32,535 nt of DNA from Acaryochloris sp. IP29b_bin.148 (GTDB lineage: Bacteria; Cyanobacteriota; Cyanobacteriia; Thermosynechococcales; Thermosynechococcaceae), in contig NZ_JANQOY010000135.1 in NCBI RefSeq assembly GCF_028285565.1, forward strand, positions 1 through 32,535, read 5' to 3'. The notes under the pieces are model-generated. The model worked only from the letters and a program-made list of their open reading frames with translations, was not told where the DNA came from and did no database searches. The position numbers were made by a program, and so were the translations under genes. The first letter of the stretch is position 1, and every line of letters starts with the position of its first letter. This document shows, one piece after another, positions 7,917 to 16,396 of the stretch.

Positions 7917-8159
7917 AACTTCTTCCAACGAATAGCATTAGTACATCGTTAGGCAAAGGATAAGCTCGTTGCTTTAGTGGTCCAAATGTCTTTAGCTATT
8001 CATAACCGTAGGGGAATTACCAAAGCCATAAACGCCCCCAGTACCTAACAGCATTGTTCCAAGCATTGATAACTCTATATGTTCGTCCTAAAAATAACTT
8101 GTTATTATCCTGTGACCTTATGATCGGAGTTAATACCCTGTTAGGATGTCTCTTATGCT

Positions 8160-8233
8160 GGGGCTGTGGCTCAGTTGGATAGAGCAAGCGCCTCCTAAGC
8201 GCTAGGTCGGCGGTTCGAGTCCGCCCAGTCCCG
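8160..8233 (+). tRNA. trnR-CCU: tRNA-Arg (anticodon CCU)
   Basis: The cloverleaf folds by eye. The acceptor stem is GGGGCTG/CAGTCCC with one G-T pair. The D arm is GCTC...GAGC, the anticodon stem AGCGC/GCGCT and the loop CTCCTAA. A 5-base variable loop and T arm GGCGG-TTCGAGT-CCGCC follow, with discriminator G. The anticodon at 8194-8196 is CCT, which reads the rare Arg codon AGG. The 3' CCA is not encoded. The gene stands alone. No integrase or duplicated 3' end is visible nearby. Confidence 0.96.
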
Positions 8234-8552
8234 TTGGACCCACTAATCACAAGCATTGTTGACAAGGGGCTATTACCAATCGCTGTGGGCATTACTTCAC
8301 CTGTGCCCAGGATGATTCACATCACTGTGTGGTTTGAGCAGAATAGTGTATTGCGATCAAACGCGGCGGGAATTGAACATAACCCATATGACAGCGTTAG
8401 ATGTCATTGATGCTAGTGCAGATTAATCCCTTTGCTTGGGAAAGCTGAAACTGAAAGAGAAATTTCCAAGCATAACAATATCTATAAAAATCAACAGTGC
8501 ATAAATTGGCCTCCATGAGAGGCGTACGCACCTGTATTCCTTGTCAAATTCT
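8234..8552. other. Non-coding stretch between tRNA-Arg and the hybrid kinase
   Basis: About 320 bp that must include the kinase promoter and 5' leader. A TTGACA hexamer occurs shortly after the tRNA, but no matching -10 box is seen at a normal distance. I see no supported ORF or RNA. Confidence 0.4.
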
Positions 8553-11084
8553 ATGAATAGTCTGTGGAAAGCTTTAAACAATTTGCTATCACCTGAGCAA
8601 TATATACCGCATGGACATTGCTATCTATGGCAAACTCCTTTGGTCGGGTTACATGTGGTGAGTGATTTACTGATCGCTATTGCTTATTTTTCTATTCCTT
8701 TGATGCTAGTCTACTTCGTTTCCAAACGGAGCGATGTTCCTTTTCAAAATATATTTTTGCTGTTTGGGGCCTTTATTGTTCTGTGTGGTACGGGACATTT
8801 ATTGGAAATTTGGACTTTGTGGCACCCCGCCTATTGGTTATCTGGGACTGAGCAAGCCCTGACGGCGCTCGTCTCCTGTGTTACAGCGACCGAGATGGCC
8901 ACTCAATTGCCAAAATTTTTATCGCTAAAAACACCGGAACAATTGGAAGCCATCAACAAGGTGTTGCAACAAGAGATTCGGGAACGACAACGCGCAGAAG
9001 TTGAACTCCGAACCTTGAATGACAGTTTAGAAATATTGGTTCAAGAACGGACCGCCAAATTACAAAAATCTGCTGAGCGAGAGCAGGCATTTTCAGGGAT
9101 TATTCAGCGAATGCGGCAAACTTTGGATATCCAAACCATTTTTGCTGATACGACTGAGGAATTAAGACAGTTTATGGGTTGTGATCGCACCTTAGTGTAT
9201 CAATTTAAATCCGATTGGAGTGGCACCTTAGTGGCTGAATCCGTAAGCCCCAATAGCCCTTCGATCATGGCACTCAAGGCGACAAGACCGGGAGCACAAA
9301 CAGCCGATATTTCCCCAACAGCGGGCATTAAACAAATCCTCACTCAGACCTATCAGTATGAATTTGCCTTGGGAGATACGGGTCAAGCGATGAGTTGCAA
9401 CGTCATTCCTGATGTCAAAGAATTTGGTTTTGATCCTTATACCCTGAAAGTTTTAGAACGATTAAAGATCAAATCATACCTGGTGCTTCCCATTGTCGAT
9501 GGCACTCATCTGTGGGGGTTACTCATGGCCACCATAGATGTTGCCCCTTACGATTGGGATCCATCAGCCATTCAAATTATGACGCAAGTGGGGACGCAGT
9601 TAGGGGTAGCCGTTCAGCAGGCGGAATTATTAGTTCACTCTCAAAAGCAGGCAGAGGCACTGAAAGCAGCAAAAGAGGAGGCTGAAAGAGCAAACCGGGC
9701 CAAAAGCGATTTTTTAAGTCACATGAGTCACGAACTGCGCACGCCACTCAACGCCATTTTGGGTTATGCCCAATTGATGCAGCGGTCTGAACATTTAGCA
9801 AAGCAAGAGGCCCAGTACGTGCATACGATTAATCGCAGTGGCAACCACCTGTTAGCGCTGATCAATGATGTCCTGGAAATGTCCAAAATTGAGGCTGGAC
9901 AACTCCATCTCAAGGCCATGAGTTTTGATCTCTACAATCTCCTCACCGAACTGGAAGACCTGTTTAGTCTCAAAGCCGCCCATAAGCAGCTTCAGCTCTC
10001 GTTTCATGGTCAAGCCCATGTTCCTCGCTATATCAAGGCGGATCAAAGCAAGTTACGGCAAGTTTTAATTAACCTCCTAGGTAATGCCATTAAATTTACC
10101 CAGCAAGGGCAGATTGATTTATATGTTTCTGTGGACTCACAAATCCTATCCTTTGCCATCAGAGATACAGGGCCGGGAATTGACTCAGAGAGTTTGGATC
10201 AACTCTTCCATGCCTTTGAGCAGGGAAATGTGGGTCGGCAATCGAGAGAAGGAACTGGATTAGGACTCAGTATTAGCGAGCAATTTGTCAGGCTCATGGG
10301 AGGTGACCTCACCGTTCAGACACAAGAGGGGCAAGGATCGACCTTTACGTTCAATATTCCCTTAGTCGTTGCCACTGAAGTGATGATGGGCAATGACGCT
10401 ACGACTACCCTGCAGCCAGTTAGTTTAGCACCCGATCAACCTCAGTTTCGTATTTTAGTAGTCGACGATGAGCAAACGAATCGACAACCGCTCGTTGAGT
10501 TTTTGAACATGATGGGCTTTTCAGTGCAAGAAGCGGCGAATGGCCAAGCGGCGATCTCACTCTGGCAAGATTGGCAGCCCCATTTGATTTGGATGGATAT
10601 GCAGATGCCTGAAATGGATGGTTATCAAGCCACTCAGCAGATTAAGGCAGCAGTACAGGGTAAAAACACGATTGTGATTGCTCTTACTGCCAGTGTATTT
10701 GAAGAGAACAAGCAAAAAGTCCTGGACGCAGGATGTGATGACTTCGTGCGTAAACCCTTTCAGCAAAATGAAGTCCTGCAAAAAATGGCAGCGCATTTAG
10801 GCGTGCAATATCTGACAACCTCAGATCATCAGTCCTTAAATGCCCATCAACAGATTTATTCATCTCAGCGAGACAGTCTGAATCCAGATAGCTTACGGGG
10901 AATGTCTCCAGAATGGCTGGAGGAATTTGGCCAACGGGCAAAGCAAGGAAATGATCTACGGCTGCTGCAACTCATTGAGCAAATTCCACCCGAATACCAG
11001 GCGACAGCCAGTGAGTTAACTCACTTAATTGAAAATTATCAATTTGAACAACTGGTCCAACTGATTGAATTCCCTGCCCACTAA
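8553..11084 (+). CDS. Hybrid histidine kinase with ethylene-receptor-like N-terminus and CBCR-like GAF
   Basis: A membrane sensor kinase of about 843 aa. Three N-terminal membrane segments resemble the ETR1 ethylene-binding domain, including FIVLCGTGHLLEIW, where the Cys-x3-His spacing matches the copper-ligand pair of ETR1. A coiled coil (about 125-180) leads to a GAF domain (about 185-360) of phytochrome/cyanobacteriochrome style (CDRTLVYQFKSDWSGTLVAE). The usual chromophore Cys-His is Tyr-Thr here (FDPYTLKVLERLKI). HisKA follows (SHMSHELRTPLNAILGY, about 390), then HATPase_c (N box NLLGNAIKFT, G boxes DTGPGID and GTGLGLS). A receiver with phosphoacceptor Asp is near residue 681 (WMDMQMPEMDG), with a short C-terminal helical tail. 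ATG 8553 is preferred over an in-frame TTG at 8541. The next gene is a REC-GGDEF protein 25 bp downstream. Confidence 0.9.
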   Translation: MNSLWKALNNLLSPEQYIPHGHCYLWQTPLVGLHVVSDLLIAIAYFSIPLMLVYFVSKRSDVPFQNIFLLFGAFIVLCGTGHLLEIWTLWHPAYWLSGTEQALTALVSCVTATEMATQLPKFLSLKTPEQLEAINKVLQQEIRERQRAEVELRTLNDSLEILVQERTAKLQKSAEREQAFSGIIQRMRQTLDIQTIFADTTEELRQFMGCDRTLVYQFKSDWSGTLVAESVSPNSPSIMALKATRPGAQTADISPTAGIKQILTQTYQYEFALGDTGQAMSCNVIPDVKEFGFDPYTLKVLERLKIKSYLVLPIVDGTHLWGLLMATIDVAPYDWDPSAIQIMTQVGTQLGVAVQQAELLVHSQKQAEALKAAKEEAERANRAKSDFLSHMSHELRTPLNAILGYAQLMQRSEHLAKQEAQYVHTINRSGNHLLALINDVLEMSKIEAGQLHLKAMSFDLYNLLTELEDLFSLKAAHKQLQLSFHGQAHVPRYIKADQSKLRQVLINLLGNAIKFTQQGQIDLYVSVDSQILSFAIRDTGPGIDSESLDQLFHAFEQGNVGRQSREGTGLGLSISEQFVRLMGGDLTVQTQEGQGSTFTFNIPLVVATEVMMGNDATTTLQPVSLAPDQPQFRILVVDDEQTNRQPLVEFLNMMGFSVQEAANGQAAISLWQDWQPHLIWMDMQMPEMDGYQATQQIKAAVQGKNTIVIALTASVFEENKQKVLDAGCDDFVRKPFQQNEVLQKMAAHLGVQYLTTSDHQSLNAHQQIYSSQRDSLNPDSLRGMSPEWLEEFGQRAKQGNDLRLLQLIEQIPPEYQATASELTHLIENYQFEQLVQLIEFPAH

Positions 11085-11109
11085 ATCCCACGAAATAAGA
11101 GGTATCCAA

Positions 11110-12207
11110 ATGATTTCTACCCCCAATGACGTAAACAGAGATAGTTTAGACACAGATATAACTGAATATCATGCGAATATCAAAACAGAAATTGCTAGTC
11201 CTGCAACATCTGTACTACCGAGTGACATTCTGATCGTAGACGATACGTTAGAGAATTTACGGCTGCTCTCTAATATGCTGGCCATTCAGGGGTATAGCAT
11301 TCGCAAAGCGACAGGGGGTGAAATGGCCCTCAATTCTGTGGATTCGCTTCTGCCTGATTTAATCTTGCTAGACATTCTGATGCCTGACTTAAATGGCTAT
11401 GAGGTCTGTATTCAACTTAAGAAAAATCCCCAAACAGCTAATATCCCAATTATTTTCCTCAGTGCCCTAGATGACCCATTGGATAAGGTCAAAGCCTTCG
11501 AAGTCGGCGGTGTAGACTATTTAACTAAACCGTTCCAATTAGAAGAGGTTTTAGCTAGAGTTCATAACCAACTGTCCTTAAAGGATGCTCAAGAAAAAGT
11601 CTTGGCCTTAAATGCTCAACTGCAACAGTGGGTGCTTGATCAAAATCGGCAGCTCCATCAGGCCAACAGTCAATTGCTAGAAACTAGTAATACCGACTAT
11701 CTAACGACCCTTCCTAACCGCATCTCGTTTCTCACAAGACTGGAGCAATCCCTCTTTCTAGCCAAGATGGATGAATCTTACCAATTTGCTGTGCTGTATT
11801 TGGACTGCGATCGCTTTAGATCTATCAACCAAACCTTTGGTTACTCCGTTGGAGATAAGCTGTTGAAACAGATAGCGATGGGGTTAACAGAAGTGATTCA
11901 GCCCGACGATATGTTAGCCCGTATTGGTGGAGACGAGTTTGCCATTCTTCTCAACACGCTAACCGATGAGAGCAGTGTCAATCAGTTAGCAGAAAAGGTT
12001 TTCGCACTCTTAGAGCAACCTTTTCAAATCCAGGGTAACGAAATAACCATCGCCGCTAGTATTGGTATTGACTATGGAAGCGCTAAGTATGCTATCGCAG
12101 ATAATATTCTGAAAAATGCTGAAATAGCGATGTACAGTGCTAAAGACAAAGGTGAGGGTCACTACACCATCTATAATCCCTTAATTCAAGGTGGTGGATG
12201 CAAATAA
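11110..12207 (+). CDS. Response regulator with diguanylate cyclase (REC-GGDEF)
   Basis: A 365-aa protein. The receiver domain (about residues 35-155) has ILIVDDT, the phosphoacceptor in LLDILMPDLNGYE and the conserved Lys in YLTKPF. A Gln-rich coiled-coil linker (about 165-195) joins it to a complete GGDEF domain with NTDYLTTLPNR at its start, an intact RIGGDEF active site and the closing MYSAKDKGEGHY. No RxxD inhibitory site is seen upstream of GGDEF. The product should be a phosphorylation-controlled cyclic-di-GMP synthase, probably driven by the kinase encoded just upstream. ATG 11110 is chosen for its AAGAGG site; the longer in-frame TTG at 11065 overlaps the kinase gene. Its last 27 bp overlap the convergent STM4011-type gene. 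Confidence 0.92.
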   Translation: MISTPNDVNRDSLDTDITEYHANIKTEIASPATSVLPSDILIVDDTLENLRLLSNMLAIQGYSIRKATGGEMALNSVDSLLPDLILLDILMPDLNGYEVCIQLKKNPQTANIPIIFLSALDDPLDKVKAFEVGGVDYLTKPFQLEEVLARVHNQLSLKDAQEKVLALNAQLQQWVLDQNRQLHQANSQLLETSNTDYLTTLPNRISFLTRLEQSLFLAKMDESYQFAVLYLDCDRFRSINQTFGYSVGDKLLKQIAMGLTEVIQPDDMLARIGGDEFAILLNTLTDESSVNQLAEKVFALLEQPFQIQGNEITIAASIGIDYGSAKYAIADNILKNAEIAMYSAKDKGEGHYTIYNPLIQGGGCK

Positions 12208-13071
12208 GCGGCCAGATGCTTCGGGAATCCGTTCTAAGAGACCAGTGCCAAACATTTGATCTAACCCTAACTCAGGCATATGGACATAACCAATATGACA
12301 ACGGCAGGTGGCATTTGTGCAGGGCCGCGCATATAGGGCTTGCTCTAAGTCTGGTTGATAGAGATTGCCTATCTGCTCTGGGATAAAATGGCAGCGTCGC
12401 AGATTACCTTCACCATCGACAGAGAGAACGGACTCACCAGCACGGCAAGGATGTCCAAGACTGGGATAGACCTGATTGTTAATCCCAAAGAGGGGATCGA
12501 TGGCCGTAAACTGGGCAATGTCTTCAGAAGTATAGTAATCCGCTTGGCGCTTGTAGGCATTGACCCAGACATAAATCGAGTCTGGCAGGGCTTGACGAAG
12601 AGCTTGGGCTTCTGCTCGATGGGCTTTGAGGCCGACAATGCCGACGCTAAAACGGATCTGTCCTTCAATCAATCTTCGACATTGCTGGAGAAAATGCTGC
12701 CGTTTTACTTCCACGGGATGATAGGTTGTCCACAGGCCAAGTTTAGGTTTATGGCAAGCTTCAACCCACCCTAAAGCACAGGACAGATTAGTTTGAATGG
12801 CCACTTTTTCCACCTGCGGGCAGTGAGTGAGCCGTGCGATCTCACTCTGATACCAGGGATGAATCAGGGCCTCCCCCCACGGTGTAAACAAGACCCGGAT
12901 CCGATCGCCTGCTGGCCGCTGAAGAATCCAGTCCACAAAGCGCTTCAGGGCTTGGCGATCCTGATTGAGTTCGGTTGCCGTTTGCGATCGCTTGGCAAAG
13001 GGGCAGTACTCACAGCCATAATTACAGCTGACCAGTGGTCCCCGATAAAGCAACGTCAAATCTAGGCCCAT
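12181..13071 (-). CDS. STM4011-family radical SAM protein with SPASM/twitch-like tail
   Basis: About 296 aa from the ATG at 13071, which overlaps the STM4012 stop by 10 bp. The radical SAM motif CNYGCEYC places cluster cysteines at residues 16, 20 and 23. The C-terminal part carries Cys 209 and Cys 227 in the SPASM-like pattern CxnGx4C (ending GNLRRC), then Cys 251, 256 and 258 (PCTNATCRC). At least one auxiliary Fe-S cluster is therefore likely. I recognise it as the STM4011 family from its sequence and its place beside the other four families. The reaction and substrate are unknown. Radical SAM enzymes with such tails often modify peptides or catalyse dehydrogenations. An in-frame start at 13116 exists but lies deep inside STM4012. 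Confidence 0.88.
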   Translation of the reverse strand: MGLDLTLLYRGPLVSCNYGCEYCPFAKRSQTATELNQDRQALKRFVDWILQRPAGDRIRVLFTPWGEALIHPWYQSEIARLTHCPQVEKVAIQTNLSCALGWVEACHKPKLGLWTTYHPVEVKRQHFLQQCRRLIEGQIRFSVGIVGLKAHRAEAQALRQALPDSIYVWVNAYKRQADYYTSEDIAQFTAIDPLFGINNQVYPSLGHPCRAGESVLSVDGEGNLRRCHFIPEQIGNLYQPDLEQALYARPCTNATCRCHIGYVHMPELGLDQMFGTGLLERIPEASGRLFASTTLN

Positions 13072-14381
13072 GTGTAGGTCTCCATCCGATCCTGAACTTT
13101 CTGGGAATAGAGCCACGGCCCAATCGTATCCGATTGCTCCAGTCCAGCTGGGTTAAGGCAAAGATGGGTGGCGGTCTGCTCCCCTAATCCTAAATCCAAT
13201 AGCTCTGCTAATTCGGGTAAATCGGTGAATACAGGACGATGGAAGCGATGCTGATATCGCTGTAGATCGAGTCCTGACGACTGCAAGAGGGACTGAATGA
13301 CATAGCGACGGCGCTGATCGTTGGCATCCAGCTCAAACCCATACTCAGCGAATGGGAAGGCGGCGTCTGGACTGTCCATATAGGTATTGATGATGTTAGC
13401 AATCTGAGCCTTGCTCACCGCATATTCGCTGGCGTAGTGGAGCGACTGGGTATAGGACCGTGCCCCACATCCCAAGCCCACCATGCCGTCTTCTTGGCAG
13501 CAATAGACTGGACCTGTCCGATCCGTAGCGACAGGGGTGCGAAACATCCGCATGGACACTTGCTGGTACCCTTGAGCCACTAGCCAATCCCGAGCATAGC
13601 GGTAGTAGGAACGGCGCTGATCCTGCCAGCTTTTAGCGGAGCGTCCCAGACCCGTCAGAGGGCGAACGTAGAGCGGGTATAGATACAGCTCTTCCGGGTG
13701 AAATTGTAAGGCCGTTTCCAGAGAATACCGCCAAGTGTCGAGGGTTTGTCCGGGTAGTCCATAAATCAAATCAATATTGAGGATAGGGAAATCCCCATCG
13801 CGAATCTGGGCCAGGGCCTGTTGCGCTAATTCTGTGGGTTGGGGGCGTCCAGCTGCCGCTGTCTCGGCTGCGACAAAGCTCTGGATGCCGATACTGATCC
13901 GGTCGACATGATGCGATCGCAAACAGGCCAACTTGTCTGGCGTTAAGGTTCCAGGCGACACTTCCACTGAGATCGGCGTACTGGCCAGATCAACTCCCAT
14001 CGTGTTTGAGAGCAGATCAAACAGTGAGGATAACTGGTCGGGATGGAGAAGGGAGGGCGTTCCCCCACCTAGGGCTAAGCGCGCAAACTGGACGTCTCCT
14101 AGGCAGGACTTAATCACGTTTGCCTGACGAGCCAGAGTCTGCAAATAAGCTGCAATCACGTCTGACTGGGCGTGATGCTGGGTAAACAGATTACAAAAGC
14201 CACAGCGCATTTCACAAAAGGGAATATGCACATACAGAAATAGAGCCTGGCGATTTTCCTGAGCCCATAGCTCCTCCAGAGCATAACGTCGACTCAAAGG
14301 CCGATACGCCGTTTTATGCGGGTAGGAGTAGGCATAGGTTTGATAGGGAGCTGCCGACAGCATTGCTTGCAAAGAACTCAT
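13062..14381 (-). CDS. STM4012-family radical SAM protein (HemN/HemW-like)
   Basis: 439 aa. The N-terminal third carries YVHIPFCEMRCGFCNLF with the CxxxCxxC cysteines at 56, 60 and 63. The SAM-binding glycine region is LGGGTPS, and ISIGIQSF and LIYGLPGQT follow. These are the motifs of the coproporphyrinogen dehydrogenase-like (HemN/HemW) branch. The C-terminal part is also HemN-like in layout. It is not an obvious heme-synthesis gene, because it sits inside the STM4011-4015 block. Its ATG overlaps the STM4013 stop by 4 bp (ATGA) and its stop overlaps the STM4011 start by 10 bp, so translation of all three is probably coupled. It may be mis-annotated elsewhere as HemN. The substrate is unknown. 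Confidence 0.9.
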   Translation of the reverse strand: MSSLQAMLSAAPYQTYAYSYPHKTAYRPLSRRYALEELWAQENRQALFLYVHIPFCEMRCGFCNLFTQHHAQSDVIAAYLQTLARQANVIKSCLGDVQFARLALGGGTPSLLHPDQLSSLFDLLSNTMGVDLASTPISVEVSPGTLTPDKLACLRSHHVDRISIGIQSFVAAETAAAGRPQPTELAQQALAQIRDGDFPILNIDLIYGLPGQTLDTWRYSLETALQFHPEELYLYPLYVRPLTGLGRSAKSWQDQRRSYYRYARDWLVAQGYQQVSMRMFRTPVATDRTGPVYCCQEDGMVGLGCGARSYTQSLHYASEYAVSKAQIANIINTYMDSPDAAFPFAEYGFELDANDQRRRYVIQSLLQSSGLDLQRYQHRFHRPVFTDLPELAELLDLGLGEQTATHLCLNPAGLEQSDTIGPWLYSQKVQDRMETYTWA

Positions 14382-15187
14382 GGCTGACGCTCCGGCAGCA
14401 CAAACTCAGCATAGGGAACCGTCCAGACCACAGGATGACTGACCCGGTGGCCCACATACCCCGCCTCACCATAGGCCGTCCCATGATCCGAACAGAGAAT
14501 GCAGAGGGTAGAGGCCCGCTGCTGTAAGGCTGCAAATAAGGGAGGCAGTTGGCGATCAACGTAGGCTAAGGACGCTGCATGGGAGGCCCAAGAGTCGGAA
14601 GTGGCACCGGGCAGATACATATAGTTGGGTTGGTGTAAAGCTGAGATATTCACAAATAAAAAGACCCGCTGCTCAGTAGGTATCCTTTGTAAACAGGTGA
14701 CGGCAAGCTCGATCTGATGAGCCGTTGACTGGGGATCGGTTACGCCTAGAGCAGGAGTCCAATAGCGATCCATAAATAAACTGGGCAACGCCTGCCCCAA
14801 GGGGCTGAGCTGATTAAAGAACCCTACCCCGCCAATGCAGAGGGTTCGATAGCCCACCTGGGCCAGCCCGGTCACGATATCAGGGGCATCAAAGACGTAG
14901 GTGGTGGCATGGGTGGTTTCACTGCCAGGAAATTGGGCGGCAAATAAGCGGGGGTGCTGTCCTGGCGTAATCGGCGTGGGCAAAAAGCCCGCAAAAAAAG
15001 CCTGGTGGGCCGCATAGGTAAAGGTGGCTGGAGAATGGCGTTCTTCCCAGATGCCATCGGGCAGAAGAGAAGCTAGGAAAGGGGTCCGTCCGTCGGTGAT
15101 GCAAGTTTGGGCCACATCAAAGCGGAGGGTATCTAGCGTCATCAGCAGAATATCGTGGCTCCCCACTAGCTGGCACATATTGATCAT
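14378..15187 (-). CDS. STM4013/SEN3800-family hydrolase (alkaline phosphatase superfamily)
   Basis: 269 aa with the sulfatase/alkaline-phosphatase/phosphonate-hydrolase fold signature. A metal Asp lies in LLMTLDTLRFD (Asp 19), and a Thr nucleophile candidate lies in SPATFTYAAHQAF (Thr 55 or 57). LCSDHGTAYGE gives the metal-binding Asp-His pair (234-235), followed by GHRVSH (His 247 and 251). No signal peptide is seen, so it should act in the cytoplasm with its pathway partners. Known superfamily members cleave or transfer phosphate, sulfate or phosphonate esters, and the actual substrate here is unknown. It follows STM4014 by 28 bp with an AGGA site, and overlaps STM4012 by 4 bp. Confidence 0.88.
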   Translation of the reverse strand: MINMCQLVGSHDILLMTLDTLRFDVAQTCITDGRTPFLASLLPDGIWEERHSPATFTYAAHQAFFAGFLPTPITPGQHPRLFAAQFPGSETTHATTYVFDAPDIVTGLAQVGYRTLCIGGVGFFNQLSPLGQALPSLFMDRYWTPALGVTDPQSTAHQIELAVTCLQRIPTEQRVFLFVNISALHQPNYMYLPGATSDSWASHAASLAYVDRQLPPLFAALQQRASTLCILCSDHGTAYGEAGYVGHRVSHPVVWTVPYAEFVLPERQP

Positions 15188-15215
15188 TGGGGTTTCCTGT
15201 CACCCGCCACCCAGA

Positions 15216-16394
15216 TCATAAAGCATTGACCGGAAGCAGCTGCTGCAGCACCGTTTTAATTTCAGTGGTATAGGTATCCAACCCCCGCCAGGTCACCTGA
15301 GGTAATAAATCGCCAAAGGCATTCGCCTCCAAAACTTTGATCCGCCGATGATCCGAGAGCACAGCCACATCAACCCCAAGATGCAAACTGTGAGGAAAGA
15401 GTTGGGCAACCTGCTCACAATACGCTAGGACTTGATCCCAGACTGCCGTTCCCACCCGAGCGATAAGCTGTTCGGGGGAACTGCGTTGGTTGAGTAAATG
15501 CAGATTGGTCATCGGGCTATGACTCAGACGAACCACGGCCTGGCGGGCTTTGCCGCCAATCACCACAACCCGCAGATCACAGCTTTGCTGATTAAGGCCC
15601 ATTTTAGGCACCCAGGCTTCCACCTGCACCCGTTCTCGACAGAGCTGATCCACAATTGCCGCAATGGTGGACAGATCTTGGTACTGCTGAATTTTGCGAG
15701 AATTATATAGCTGTAGGGTTGGCCCTGTAGAGACGACTTCCACCGTTGTCCAGGCTTTAATTTTGGGGCCTTGCAGCGCCAATGCCATCACCCCAGAGGC
15801 AGAGGAACCGTGGGCTAACTTAATAAAAACTCGCCGACAGCCTGTGGCTTGCAGCCGATTGATCAGGGCATCAAAACAGGTGATGCTCCCCAAGGGCTGG
15901 GGGATGGGGATCTGTTGTTGTTGAAACAGCGCTTGGCAGAGAATTTTATCAAATAAGAGGGGGATTTCTGCAGGCGAAGCCATCCATCGGCTCACCCCTA
16001 TCTGGGTGATTTGGGTCTGCAGCTGAGCCAGAACTTGGCAAAACCCTAAATACCACTGCCGAGGATAGAGAATACGACCCGGTTGTTCCGGCAAGGCGAG
16101 GGCTGATTCGGCATCAATCCAGGGAGAGGCTTCAGCGGCAGCGGCGGTCACTCCCTGGGCAAGGATCAGTTTCTCTACGGTGAAATTCCGCCCAGGCGAT
16201 TCAATGCGCAGAATGGTCTGGGGGGTAAGCACGTGTTCTAAGCGGTGTGGCTGGGTCAACCAGTCCTGATAGGCAATCACCGTTGCTGGGGCCAGCCCTA
16301 ACTGTCTTAAGGCCGTCTGAAAATATTGAATCCGGGGACGCTCTGGATTCCCCAGCACCACAAAGTGAGGGGAATGGTCTGCACATCCACCCAC
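15216..16394 (-). CDS. STM4014-family ATP-grasp-like protein
   Basis: About 392 aa. The family is recognised from context and from ATP-grasp-type features. These are a Lys strand with a glycine/serine-rich loop (RRVFIKLAHGSSASGVMAL, about residues 192-210), a substrate strand DLRVVVIGGKARQAVVR, and a closing metal-binding segment LGVDVAVL...IKVLEANAFGD near the C-terminus. ATP-grasp enzymes ligate a carboxylate to an amine or thiol through an acyl phosphate, so this is the likely condensing step of the cluster. The start codon is GTG at 16394, two bases after the STM4015 stop, and no ATG is available near the family N-terminus (FVVLGNPERPRIQYFQ). The acceptor and donor are unknown. Confidence 0.85.
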   Translation of the reverse strand: MGGCADHSPHFVVLGNPERPRIQYFQTALRQLGLAPATVIAYQDWLTQPHRLEHVLTPQTILRIESPGRNFTVEKLILAQGVTAAAAEASPWIDAESALALPEQPGRILYPRQWYLGFCQVLAQLQTQITQIGVSRWMASPAEIPLLFDKILCQALFQQQQIPIPQPLGSITCFDALINRLQATGCRRVFIKLAHGSSASGVMALALQGPKIKAWTTVEVVSTGPTLQLYNSRKIQQYQDLSTIAAIVDQLCRERVQVEAWVPKMGLNQQSCDLRVVVIGGKARQAVVRLSHSPMTNLHLLNQRSSPEQLIARVGTAVWDQVLAYCEQVAQLFPHSLHLGVDVAVLSDHRRIKVLEANAFGDLLPQVTWRGLDTYTTEIKTVLQQLLPVNAL

Positions 16395-16396
16395 GG

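Noticed and set aside
8160-8233. tRNA-Arg as an integration site for a genomic island
   Set aside because: No integrase gene, no direct repeat of the tRNA 3' end and no mobile genes are visible on either side.
8017-8292. Open frame antisense to the tRNA-Arg gene
   Set aside because: Its most 'conserved-looking' part (RTRTADLALRRR) is just the complement of the tRNA, a well-known source of false protein families.
12355-13065. Several open frames on the plus strand opposite STM4011
   Set aside because: They are antisense to a well-supported gene with conserved cysteines and have no ribosome-binding sites or domain features.
13062-14381. STM4012 gene as hemN for heme synthesis
   Set aside because: The motifs are HemN-like, but its 4-bp and 10-bp overlaps with STM4013 and STM4011 genes argue for a role in that cluster.
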